Program-made: the position numbers and the translations under genes
Notes under the pieces: generated by a model
Database searches by the model: none
Seen by the model: only the letters and a program-made list of their open reading frames with translations
What the model was told of the DNA's origin: nothing
Shown: positions 39,473 to 46,947 of the stretch, in pieces
Numbering within the stretch: position 1 is the stretch's first letter
Layout: each line of letters opens with the position of its first letter
Source of the DNA: Corynebacterium glyciniphilum AJ 3170
Lineage (GTDB): Bacteria; Actinomycetota; Actinomycetes; Mycobacteriales; Mycobacteriaceae
Direction of reading: 5' to 3'
Assembly (NCBI RefSeq): GCF_007673095.1
Contig: NZ_VDYZ01000007.1
Location: 144,496-208,495 of the forward strand
DNA: 64,000 nt

Positions 39473-40057
39473 ATGAGCGCCGAGACCGCCATCCGCGTCG
39501 TCGTGGTGGACGATGAATCGCTGGTCGCCAGTTCCCTGTCGACCCTGCTCTCCCTGGAGGAGGACCTGGACGTCGTCGCGACGCTCGGCTCCGGCGAGGA
39601 AGTGCTCGACTGGTGTCACCGCCATCCGGTCCCGGACGTGGTCGTCATGGACCTGCAGATGGGCGGCATCGACGGCATCGAGACCGCGGAATCCCTGCCG
39701 GACGGGGTGAAGGTCCTCATCGTCACCAGCCACGGCCGGCCCCGCCAGCTCAAACGTGCGCTGGCGGGTGGGGTGCTCGGATTCGTCCCGAAGACCTCCT
39801 CGTCGGGGGAGTTCGCGACGGCGGTGCGGACGGTACATGCCGGACGTCGTTACCTGGACCCCGAGCTCGCCGCGACGGCGATCGGGGTGGGGGAGTCGCC
39901 CCTGGCTGAGCGCGAGGCCCAGGTACTCGAGGTCGCGGGGCAGGGCGGTTCGGTCGAGCAGATTGCCGCAGCGGTGCACCTGGCGGCAGGAACGACCCGT
40001 AACTACCTGTCGTCGGCCATGGGGAAGACCGGAGCATCCACGCGCTTTGAGGCGTAG
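39473..40057 (+). CDS. LuxR/NarL-family response regulator, apparently C-terminally truncated
   Basis: 194 aa. Receiver: DD at 13-14, phosphoacceptor Asp60 (VVMDLQMGG), Lys in GFVPKTSS. HTH: LAEREAQVLEVAGQGGSVEQIAAAVHLAAGTTRNYLSSAMGKTGAS. The frame ends at an amber TAG (40055-40057) after RFEA, yet the bases just behind it continue in frame as RIARERGWL and then TGA (40085). That is the normal end of this family. It is therefore a nonsense mutation, a read-through site or a sequence error, costing about ten residues. Confidence 0.9.
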   Translation: MSAETAIRVVVVDDESLVASSLSTLLSLEEDLDVVATLGSGEEVLDWCHRHPVPDVVVMDLQMGGIDGIETAESLPDGVKVLIVTSHGRPRQLKRALAGGVLGFVPKTSSSGEFATAVRTVHAGRRYLDPELAATAIGVGESPLAEREAQVLEVAGQGGSVEQIAAAVHLAAGTTRNYLSSAMGKTGASTRFEA

Positions 40058-40150
40058 CGTATCGCCCGCGAGCGTGGTTGGTTGTGATCCCGGGCATGTA
40101 CCGGACGCGCCGGGCAGCGCCCCGACGCTTTCCCTCGTAAACTGGCCGCC

Positions 40151-41035
40151 ATGACGCAGAGCCAGACCGAACCATTCATTTCCGCCGTGGAACTCTTCGA
40201 GGCCAGTACCCGGGGCGAACCCGTGACCGTCCTCGACTCCGACTGGGAGTGGGGCGAGCACGCAGCCTGGAACCTCTACGTCTCCCGGCACATCCCGGGC
40301 TCCTTCTTCTGCGACCCGGGCACCATGCTCTCCGGGTTCCCGTCCCCGGAGGCGGGACGCAACCCGCTGCCGAACAAGCATGTCCTGCAGCACTACGTCG
40401 ACGACTGGGGGATTCAGCCGGGGCTGCCGGTGCGCATCTACGACCGTGGCGGGCTCATCTACGCCGCGCGCGCCTGGTGGATCCTGCGGTGGGCCGGGGT
40501 CACGGATGTCCGGATCCTGGACGGAGGGACGCCGGCATGGCTCGCCGCCGGTGGTGACATCGCCGCCGGCATCGGTTGCCTGCGTGGACGCGGAACGTTC
40601 GAGGTGCTGGCGGGTGGTGCGCCGACGATGCCCACGGCCACCCTGGAGGACGTCGTGGACATCTCCGCGACGGCGACGACCGGTGCCGCCGCACCACTGC
40701 TGATCGACACGCGTCCCGCAGACCGTTTCGAGGGACGACGCGAGCGGCTGGACCGCCGGGCCGGGCACATCCCCGGGGCGATCGGGGTTCCGGTCGCCGA
40801 GCTTCTGGACGAAGGGCGTGTCCCGCCGCCGGAGGTCGTGCGCGAGCGCCTCGCGGGGCACGGCATCACCGGTGACGACGTCGCCGCGGAGGCTGTCGTC
40901 TACTCCGGCTCAGGGGTGAGCTCTGCGTTGTTTATCGCGCTGATGGAGCACGCCGGCCTGCCCGTGGCGCGCCACTACGTGGGCGGATGGTCACAGTGGG
41001 CGTCCGACCGTTCACGTCCTGCGGCCCTGGGGTAG
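40151..41035 (+). CDS. Two-domain rhodanese-like sulfurtransferase without catalytic Cys
   Basis: 294 aa with two rhodanese domains, as in thiosulfate/3-mercaptopyruvate sulfurtransferases: IPGSFFCDPGTM and RIYDRGGLIYAARAWWILRWAG in the first, PLLIDTRPADRFEG and AGHIPGAIGVPV in the second. The active-site loop normally reads CxGxGV[TS]; here it is YSGSGVSS, with Ser252 in place of the catalytic Cys. It is probably not an active sulfurtransferase and may be a binding or regulatory protein. Confidence 0.85.
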   Translation: MTQSQTEPFISAVELFEASTRGEPVTVLDSDWEWGEHAAWNLYVSRHIPGSFFCDPGTMLSGFPSPEAGRNPLPNKHVLQHYVDDWGIQPGLPVRIYDRGGLIYAARAWWILRWAGVTDVRILDGGTPAWLAAGGDIAAGIGCLRGRGTFEVLAGGAPTMPTATLEDVVDISATATTGAAAPLLIDTRPADRFEGRRERLDRRAGHIPGAIGVPVAELLDEGRVPPPEVVRERLAGHGITGDDVAAEAVVYSGSGVSSALFIALMEHAGLPVARHYVGGWSQWASDRSRPAALG

Positions 41036-41138
41036 AACTTTTCTGGTCGAAATAATGCGGTTATGCCGCGCCGGAGGTTCCTGACGGTCTATCCTTTTGC
41101 CACCGCCACACATCACCGCAACAGGATACGGAGGCCCC

Positions 41139-41678
41139 ATGAAGGACGTAGGGGACGCAGGGAAGTCGAGCGCTCCGGAGGTTACGCAGACCACGGGGAC
41201 CACCGGTGCCGCTCGGCGGCCGGGGACCCTCGACGTCGTGACCCCCATGCCGGGCACCGTGGCACCACTCTCCGCGGTGCCCGACCCACTGTTCGCCGCG
41301 GGCACCGTGGGTCCGGGGATGGCCGTCGTCCCCGACCCCGGGGTGGAGTACGTGACCGTCTGTGCACCGGTGGAGGGCGTGGTCACGCGCCTGATGCCAC
41401 ACCTCTTCCTCATCCTCACCGATGACGAGCTCCCGGTGCTCGTGCACATCGGCATCGACACCGCGCAGTTGGACGGTCAGGGTTACTCGCTGCATGTCGA
41501 GCAGGGCCGCCGGGTCCAGGTCGGGGAGCGGATCACCACCTACGCCCCGTTGTCGATCGGCCGTCTGGGCTTCGACCCGATCGTCTCGGTGGTGATGATG
41601 CAGCAGGACGGTGGCGTCGAGGAGGGGCTGATGCCGGGGGAGCCGTCCGAACCGGGGGACGTGTTGTTCCGGTTCTGA
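41139..41678 (+). CDS. Orphan PTS EIIA domain (glucose/Crr type)
   Basis: 179 aa from the ATG at 41139, preceded by GGAGG. Residues ~30-179 are an EIIA-Glc fold: TPMPGTVAPLSAVPDPLFAAGTVGPGMAV, CAPVEGVV and LVHIGIDTAQLDGQG, with His103 as phospho-accepting residue and His88 as the second active-site His. No EIIB/EIIC, HPr or EI gene is near. It may complete a split PTS or act as a regulator. Confidence 0.88.
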   Translation: MKDVGDAGKSSAPEVTQTTGTTGAARRPGTLDVVTPMPGTVAPLSAVPDPLFAAGTVGPGMAVVPDPGVEYVTVCAPVEGVVTRLMPHLFLILTDDELPVLVHIGIDTAQLDGQGYSLHVEQGRRVQVGERITTYAPLSIGRLGFDPIVSVVMMQQDGGVEEGLMPGEPSEPGDVLFRF

Positions 41679-41703
41679 CACCGGCAACGCCTATGCTGGT
41701 GCC

Positions 41704-42096
41704 ATGCTCCGTCGATTCACCACCGTGGCGTGCGTCCTCCTGATGCTGTTGGGGGTCACGCGTCTCGGGGACCGGGTGGACCCGCAGTGGGGGGAGCTGA
41801 TCTTCTACTCCTACTTCGGTGTGCTGATCCTGCTGATGCTCAGCGCAATCGTCTTCACTGAGCGGGGGTACTTCGGCCCGGCCCGGCACCCGGTCAACCG
41901 GGTGTTCACCGGCCTGAGCTGGGTGGGCACGATCGGTGCTGTCGTCCTGATGCTGGAACTCGTCCTGGGCAGCGGGATGCTGCTGTGGGTCAATGTCATC
42001 GCCAGCGCCTGCATGTTCACCGGCATCGTCGGCGCCGCGGTCGTGGCGTTGTCCGCCCGGCCGTGGCGTGACCTGTTCTACTCGCGACGGCCCTGA
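41704..42096 (+). CDS. Small integral membrane protein of unknown function
   Basis: 130 aa with about four hydrophobic helices (ACVLLMLLGV, LIFYSYFGVLILLMLSAIVF, VGTIGAVVLMLELVLG, LLWVNVIASACMFTGIVGAAVVAL). No motif identifies it. It follows the EIIA gene by 25 bp on the same strand and may be cotranscribed. Confidence 0.7.
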   Translation: MLRRFTTVACVLLMLLGVTRLGDRVDPQWGELIFYSYFGVLILLMLSAIVFTERGYFGPARHPVNRVFTGLSWVGTIGAVVLMLELVLGSGMLLWVNVIASACMFTGIVGAAVVALSARPWRDLFYSRRP

Positions 42097-42103
42097 ACTT
42101 CTT

Positions 42104-42976
42104 CTACAGCCCGTGTTTGGCGGCGATGATCCCGCCCATGGTGTCCCGGGGCAGAAGGCGTGCGGCGGGGAAGGCGAGATGTGAACTCGACCCCGTGGCG
42201 TAGAGCGGGCGCGGGCGCTTGTCACCGACGGCTTTGAGGATCTCTGCGGCAACCTGTTCGGCGGAGACGCCGGTGGACTCATTGTCGTTGAGGTGGCTGA
42301 GCATCGTGTGGAACTCGTCGGCGTAGTGGCCGTGGTCGTCGACGTAGATGGTGCGTCGTTCCGACAGTCCGGTGTTGATGGCGCCGGGCTCCATCACGCT
42401 GACCCCGATCCCGAACCGGCTGACCTCGCGCCGGGCGGAGAACGCGAAGGCCTTGATCGCGGCCTTCGATGCCCCGTAGCTTCCCCGGTAGGCCAGCGGG
42501 AAGCTGCCGAGCATGGAACCGACGAAGACGATGCGGCCGCGCCGCGCACCCCGCATCTGCGGGAGCAGGAGCTGTGTGAGTTCAACGTGGCCGATGACAT
42601 TCACCTGGAAGAGCCGTTCGAGGGCCTCGCGGGGGAGTTCCTCGAGCGGGCCGTTCTGGCTTTCGCCGGCATTGTTGACCAGGACGGTCACGGGCCCGGC
42701 GCCGAGTTTCTCCAGTTCCGCCGGGACGGCGGCGATCGAGTCCGGATCACTGAGGTCCAACGGGATGAGCTCGACGCCGTCAGGGGTGTTCGCCCGGGAT
42801 GCGTCGGAGGTGGGGTTACGGGAGGTGCCGATCACCCGGAACTGGCGTTCGAGCAGTTCCTTCGCGGTGGCCTGCCCGATACCGGAGGTGGCTCCGGTGA
42901 CGAGTGCGGTGTCCCCCTGCCGGGGGACAGGGAGTTTGGGGGTGCGGTACCGGGAGAGGAAGGATATTTTCGTCAT
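42104..42976 (-). CDS. Short-chain dehydrogenase/reductase
   Basis: 290 aa from the ATG at 42976; the frame extends upstream into repeat A3 without conserved sequence. Classical SDR: cofactor motif TGATSGIG, LVNNAG, catalytic Ser-Tyr-Lys (VGSMLGS, YRGSYGASKAAIK). The C-terminus is a variable substrate domain. NAD(P)H-dependent oxidoreductase of unknown substrate. Confidence 0.92.
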   Translation of the reverse strand: MTKISFLSRYRTPKLPVPRQGDTALVTGATSGIGQATAKELLERQFRVIGTSRNPTSDASRANTPDGVELIPLDLSDPDSIAAVPAELEKLGAGPVTVLVNNAGESQNGPLEELPREALERLFQVNVIGHVELTQLLLPQMRGARRGRIVFVGSMLGSFPLAYRGSYGASKAAIKAFAFSARREVSRFGIGVSVMEPGAINTGLSERRTIYVDDHGHYADEFHTMLSHLNDNESTGVSAEQVAAEILKAVGDKRPRPLYATGSSSHLAFPAARLLPRDTMGGIIAAKHGL

Positions 42977-43031
42977 GCAACCAGTGATACCCGTTTCACT
43001 GCTGCCCCGTGGACCTTCGACACTTCCGAGG

Positions 43032-43082
43032 GTGCGTGACATTTTCCGGGAAGCGGCGTCATGAAACACCGGAAAATGTCAC
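43032..43082. repeat. Palindromic repeat A3 (solo copy)
   Basis: Perfect 14-bp arms GTGACATTTTCCGG (43036-43049) and CCGGAAAATGTCAC (43069-43082), preceded by GTGC (43032). It lies between the SDR start and the MFS gene; the MFS stop codon is inside the right arm. No nuclease gene is attached. Confidence 0.75.
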
Positions 43083-44269
43083 GAAGTCTCACGCGAGGGG
43101 AACTGGCGGCGGGCCCGCACGGTCAGGGCGAACAGTCCCGCAGCGACACAGACGATCACGCCGGAGACGGCGACCACGGCACCTGCGTCCTGCGTCGCGA
43201 GGACCACGCCACCGAGCGCCCCGGCGGCCGTGACTCCGAGATACGTTCCGGACGTGTTCAGGGCGATCGCGGCATCCGCCCCGTCACCGGCGGTCATGGA
43301 GAGCAGTGCCGTCAGTGCGGGCGACAGGGCGAACGCGCCCAAGGCTTGTACGGCACCGACGGCCACAAGCACGATGATCAGGGCGTTTTCCAGGGGAGCC
43401 AGCGACCACAGCAGCCACGCTCCGAAGCATCCTGCGCCGAGGGTGACCAGAGCCAGCACGATCGTCGGACGGGGCCCGATCCTGTCCGTCAGTACGCCGC
43501 CTGACCAGACGCCGATGATGCCTCCGACGCCGGAGACGGCGAAGGCGACGGCACGTAGTTCATGGCCCGGTGCGGCACCGGCGAGAAACGGTGCGAGGTA
43601 GGTGAAGGCCATCATCGACCCGGACATCGCCACCACATTCACTCCGAGTGTGAGTGCCACCGGTGGTGCGGTGAGGGCGCGGAGCTGGTGCGACACCGGG
43701 ACCTCCTCCTCGCCTTGTGCGTCGGTGACCATGGTCATCCGGATGGCGAGCAGCGCCACCAGGGCACTGACGGCCAGCACGAGGAAACTGCCCCGCCATG
43801 ACCAGACATGCGCGATGGTCGTGCCCACGGGTACACCGAGCGCGATCGCCCCGGTCACACCCATCGCGACGACGCTGATATAGCGGCCGATGCTCTCCGG
43901 CGGGGCCTGGCGGGCGGTCCAGGAGAAGATCGCCGGCGTCGAGGCACCTGCACACAGCGCGGCGACCACGCGCAGGATCATGAGGACCCAGAACTCCGAG
44001 GTGGCGGCCGCGGCGATGTTGGCCAGTGCGAACAGTGTCAGGGTTGTGGTGAAAAGGGTGCTGCGCCGGACGCGTATGAGGCTCACGGCAGCAACCGGTG
44101 CGGAGAGTGCGACGGTCAGGGAGAACACGGTGACCAGTTGCCCGGCCTGGGCTTCGGAGACGTCCAGGTCGGCGGCGAGATCGGGGAGGACGCCGGCGAT
44201 CACGTAGTCGTCGGTGTAGAAGACCAGCGCGGTGAACAGGAGGGCGAGGAGCCAGGGAGGGAACTTCAT
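43079..44269 (-). CDS. MFS transporter (drug:H+ antiporter-like)
   Basis: 396 aa, 12 predicted helices: DDYVIAGVLPDLAADLDVSEAQAGQLVTVFSLTVALSAP in TM1-2 and the RVVAALCAGASTPAIFSWTARQAPPES region of the DHA1 family. It is coupled to the TetR gene upstream by an ATGA overlap, so the TetR protein probably controls this efflux pump. The last codons run into repeat A3. Confidence 0.92.
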   Translation of the reverse strand: MKFPPWLLALLFTALVFYTDDYVIAGVLPDLAADLDVSEAQAGQLVTVFSLTVALSAPVAAVSLIRVRRSTLFTTTLTLFALANIAAAATSEFWVLMILRVVAALCAGASTPAIFSWTARQAPPESIGRYISVVAMGVTGAIALGVPVGTTIAHVWSWRGSFLVLAVSALVALLAIRMTMVTDAQGEEEVPVSHQLRALTAPPVALTLGVNVVAMSGSMMAFTYLAPFLAGAAPGHELRAVAFAVSGVGGIIGVWSGGVLTDRIGPRPTIVLALVTLGAGCFGAWLLWSLAPLENALIIVLVAVGAVQALGAFALSPALTALLSMTAGDGADAAIALNTSGTYLGVTAAGALGGVVLATQDAGAVVAVSGVIVCVAAGLFALTVRARRQFPSRETS

Positions 44270-44865
44270 GATGTGCTCCCGTCGGTCATGTCGTGGAGGG
44301 TGTCGGTCAGGATGCTGATCATCTCGTCGGGGTGGAGATCACCGTGACCGGTGGTGACGTCGAAGGTCATCCCCACCATCAGTGCTTTGACCGTCGCCGC
44401 GCGCCGGGGAAGTCCGTCGGCGGGGACGTCGAGTCCGGCGAGGACGCGCGCGACCACGGTCTCCATGGAACGGGACATGTCGTCGGTGACGGTGCGGAAC
44501 ACCGCCTGCGTGCGGGAGGCGAGCATGAATTCTCCGAGCACGATGTTCTCCCGCCGCCTGGTGTCGTCCAGCGGTAGGAGTTCGGCGAGGACGTCGACGG
44601 CGCTGCTGACGGTGTGGGTGCCGGGTTCTCCGGAGAGGTCGTGGCGGGCGAGGCGGTCGTCCATCTGCCGGCCGACGTGGACGGCGGCATCTGCCAGCAG
44701 GTCGTGCTGGGTGGGGTAGGTGTTCCGGATGCTGCCCACGTTCAGCCCGCTCTCGGTGGCGACGTTGCGGAAGGAAAGTCCGTCGAGTCCGCGGGTGTCG
44801 ACGAGTCGGAGGGCGGCGCCCAGGATCTGCGCCCGGCGCTGGCCGGGGTCCACTACTTTCGGCAT
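44266..44865 (-). CDS. TetR-family repressor
   Basis: 199 aa from the ATG at 44865. N-terminal HTH (RRAQILGAALRLVDTRGLDGLSFRNVATESGLNVGSIRNTYPTQHDLLADA), C-terminal ligand domain. It is cotranscribed with the MFS transporter. A perfect inverted repeat ten bases upstream of the start is the likely operator. Confidence 0.93.
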   Translation of the reverse strand: MPKVVDPGQRRAQILGAALRLVDTRGLDGLSFRNVATESGLNVGSIRNTYPTQHDLLADAAVHVGRQMDDRLARHDLSGEPGTHTVSSAVDVLAELLPLDDTRRRENIVLGEFMLASRTQAVFRTVTDDMSRSMETVVARVLAGLDVPADGLPRRAATVKALMVGMTFDVTTGHGDLHPDEMISILTDTLHDMTDGSTS

Positions 44866-44874
44866 GGACGCTAA

Positions 44875-44894
44875 TTTATCACAGGTGTGATAAA
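44875..44894. promoter_or_regulatory. TetR operator: perfect 8-bp-arm palindrome
   Basis: TTTATCAC-AGGT-GTGATAAA, arms perfectly complementary. It sits between the TetR start and the divergent ABC gene, so the repressor may act on both. Confidence 0.72.
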
Positions 44895-44941
44895 AACGCG
44901 TACTGACAGGTCCGGAGCGGTGTCCCATAAGGTACTGTCGG

Positions 44942-45565
44942 ATGGTAATGATGTCCCACGATGTACCCATCCTCACCATTTCCTGCACCTTCGGCTACCG
45001 GGACGTTGTCGGGACGGTGGATACGACCGTGTCTCCGGGACGGATCATCGCTGTGACAGGATCCAACGGTGCAGGAAAGTCCACCCTGGTTGACACCGTC
45101 GCGGGAGAGTTGGAACCCCTCGACGGTAGTGTCCGGGTGCATACGAACGACGGCGCTGTAGATCCGGCTTCTCCCGCCGGTGCGGGATCGGTCCTCCATA
45201 TCTCTGAACCATCTTTCTTCCCGGACCTCACGATCGGTGAGCACGTTTCTCTCATGGCGCACCACGTCGGTTGTTCTGAGGAGGAGCTCCTCGTGGATAT
45301 GGAGCGTTGGGAAATAACCCAACTGCTCGGCAGTCTCCCCAGCCGGTTGTCGAGCGGGCAGAGGCAGCGTGCCTACCTCGGTCTGCAGTTGGCCCAGAGG
45401 GCTGCTGTGACGACGCTGGACGAACCTGAACGACACCTCGATGCTGCCTGGATCGAAGAAGTGTGTCGACGGCTGAAGGAGCGGTCTGAGGACGGCTCGG
45501 CGGTGATCGTCGCCACGCATGCTCCACAGATCGCTGACATCGCTGACCGGGTCATTGCACTGTGA
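44942..45565 (+). CDS. ABC transporter ATPase, small type
   Basis: 207 aa; the start could also be the ATG at 44948 or 44951. Walker A GSNGAGKST, signature LSSGQRQRAYLGLQ, Walker B VTTLDEPERHLD, switch His in VATHAP. It is small and paired with the membrane protein starting in its last codons (GTGA overlap). Divergent from the TetR/MFS pair. Substrate unknown. Confidence 0.88.
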   Translation: MVMMSHDVPILTISCTFGYRDVVGTVDTTVSPGRIIAVTGSNGAGKSTLVDTVAGELEPLDGSVRVHTNDGAVDPASPAGAGSVLHISEPSFFPDLTIGEHVSLMAHHVGCSEEELLVDMERWEITQLLGSLPSRLSSGQRQRAYLGLQLAQRAAVTTLDEPERHLDAAWIEEVCRRLKERSEDGSAVIVATHAPQIADIADRVIAL

Positions 45566-46464
45566 TCGTCAGGGTCATCTGTTCCGTCCTCGCGGTAGCC
45601 ATCCTCATCGCGGTGTCCGAACGCATCCTTCCGCTGCGGGCCGTGGAACGTGACCGATGGGAATGGCACTACCGGCCGCAGCAGATGTTCCCGCGTGTCG
45701 ACGCCTTCAGTGCCCGGCAGGTCGCTCTCTTCGGCGGGATAGGCCTTCTGACCGGCTATGCACTGGCGGATTTCATCGGTGCAGCGGTCGGTGGGATTCT
45801 TGTCGCTGCTGCACGGTGGATCGTCGGTGTCATCCGGCGGCAACGACTTCCACGCACGCTGGACAACGGCACGACTCGGGCCATGTTCTCCGCTTCCTCG
45901 ATGCTCTTCGACTCGGAGTCAGCCGCAAACATCTATGCCGCCGGATGGTTGCGAAACGCCACTGTCCGCGCCAGGCCGGTGCGCGGTCCCACACTGCCGA
46001 CACTGATGGTTCGCAGGGTCTGCAGACGCTCCTATATTCCGGCGCTGTTCGTGGTGACCATGTTGCTCGGCTATGTCGCGGTGCCCGTCTTCGACAGCGC
46101 TGCGAGGATCGCGGTACTTCTCACGTGGGCGGTGCTGTCATCGGCGGTGTGGCGCGCTACCAGCCTGGGCATGTCCGGTGAGATGCCGTGGCGCGGAACA
46201 GTCCTCGGCATCGTCACCGTGGTGGGAGTGGGCGCGCAATGGTTCTTGGGAGCGCCGGACCACCCGGTGGTGTTCGCCCTTCTCGTTGCGGTGACGATCA
46301 CGTCGGGTGCGATCCTGCGGGGACGTCCACGCACGAACGACGATTTCGCGGTCATCGAGGACGGACTGTCCGGGGGCATTCCTTTCGGGATGATCGGCTA
46401 CTGGTTCTCCGGGTGGGTCGCTGTGATCCCGGCAGTGTTGGCGGTCGGCCTTGTTCCCGGTTGA
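45562..46464 (+). CDS. Membrane protein, probable permease partner of the ATPase
   Basis: 300 aa, GTG start coupled to the ATPase gene. Predicted membrane helices lie at both ends and in the middle (AVAILIAVSERILPL, VALFGGIGLLTGYALADFIGAAVGGILVA, IPALFVVTMLLGYVAVPVF, LGIVTVVGVGAQWFLG, VFALLVAVTITSGAIL, GWVAVIPAVLAVGL). No ABC-2 motif is clear; the pairing with the ATPase is the main evidence. Confidence 0.75.
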   Translation: MIVRVICSVLAVAILIAVSERILPLRAVERDRWEWHYRPQQMFPRVDAFSARQVALFGGIGLLTGYALADFIGAAVGGILVAAARWIVGVIRRQRLPRTLDNGTTRAMFSASSMLFDSESAANIYAAGWLRNATVRARPVRGPTLPTLMVRRVCRRSYIPALFVVTMLLGYVAVPVFDSAARIAVLLTWAVLSSAVWRATSLGMSGEMPWRGTVLGIVTVVGVGAQWFLGAPDHPVVFALLVAVTITSGAILRGRPRTNDDFAVIEDGLSGGIPFGMIGYWFSGWVAVIPAVLAVGLVPG

Positions 46465-46472
46465 CCGGGAGA

Positions 46473-46527
46473 GTCCGTGACAGAATCAGCGATCGGCTGC
46501 CACTGGGCGGCCGATTCTGTCATGCAC
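46473..46527. repeat. Palindromic repeat A4 (solo copy)
   Basis: Arms GTCCGTGACAGAATC (46473-46487) and GATTCTGTCATGCAC (46513-46527) with an inner ATCGGC/GCCGAT pairing. It lies between the ABC pair and the gcv riboswitch; no nuclease gene is attached. It is closest to A1. Confidence 0.72.
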
Positions 46528-46666
46528 CCTCCCGTACTCTTCCCACAGTCTCGCACACCGCCCGCTTCAGGAGCCCACGATCCGTGGCCGCCCCCGAGCC
46601 AGAGCAGGGGGAGCGACAAGGGGCCCGCAATCCGCGGATCCAGGTGTGGCAGATCACGTCTCCGGT

Positions 46667-46672
46667 TATACT
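46667..46672 (+). promoter_or_regulatory. Likely -10 element of the gcv operon
   Basis: TATACT, a good -10 hexamer, lies ~50 bp before the first riboswitch aptamer. No convincing -35 is seen at the usual distance. Confidence 0.4.
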
Positions 46673-46716
46673 GACCCCGATCGACGCATCATCCACAACT
46701 GAATCCGCCGTTCGCA

Positions 46717-46900
46717 GCCACTGTGGGAGAGGCCAGGCCCAGCGCCGGCCGCCGTAGGAGCAACACCTCCCCGTCGACACTCTCAGGCACCAGCACCATT
46801 GTGGCGAGGCAGCTCTGGAAAGAGCCGGTCACCGTCGTCCGTGACTCGGCCGCCGAAGGAGAAAAAGCTCTCAGGCACCATCGACAGAGTGGGGAGGGAG
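46717..46900 (+). ncRNA. Tandem glycine riboswitch
   Basis: Two glycine aptamers in series. Aptamer 1: GTGGGAGAGG near 46723, GCCGCCGTAGGAGCAA mid-way, CTCTCAGGCACC at 46780-46791. Aptamer 2: GGAAAGAG at 46817-46824, CCGCCGAAGGAG near 46850-46861, CTCTCAGGCACC at 46868-46879. The short linker and order are those of the cooperative gcvT riboswitch. It precedes gcvP by ~50 nt and should switch the operon on when glycine is abundant. Confidence 0.9.
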
Positions 46901-46947
46901 TACACCCGTGTCCGCACGACAGCACACAGGAAGAGACCCCCTGACAC

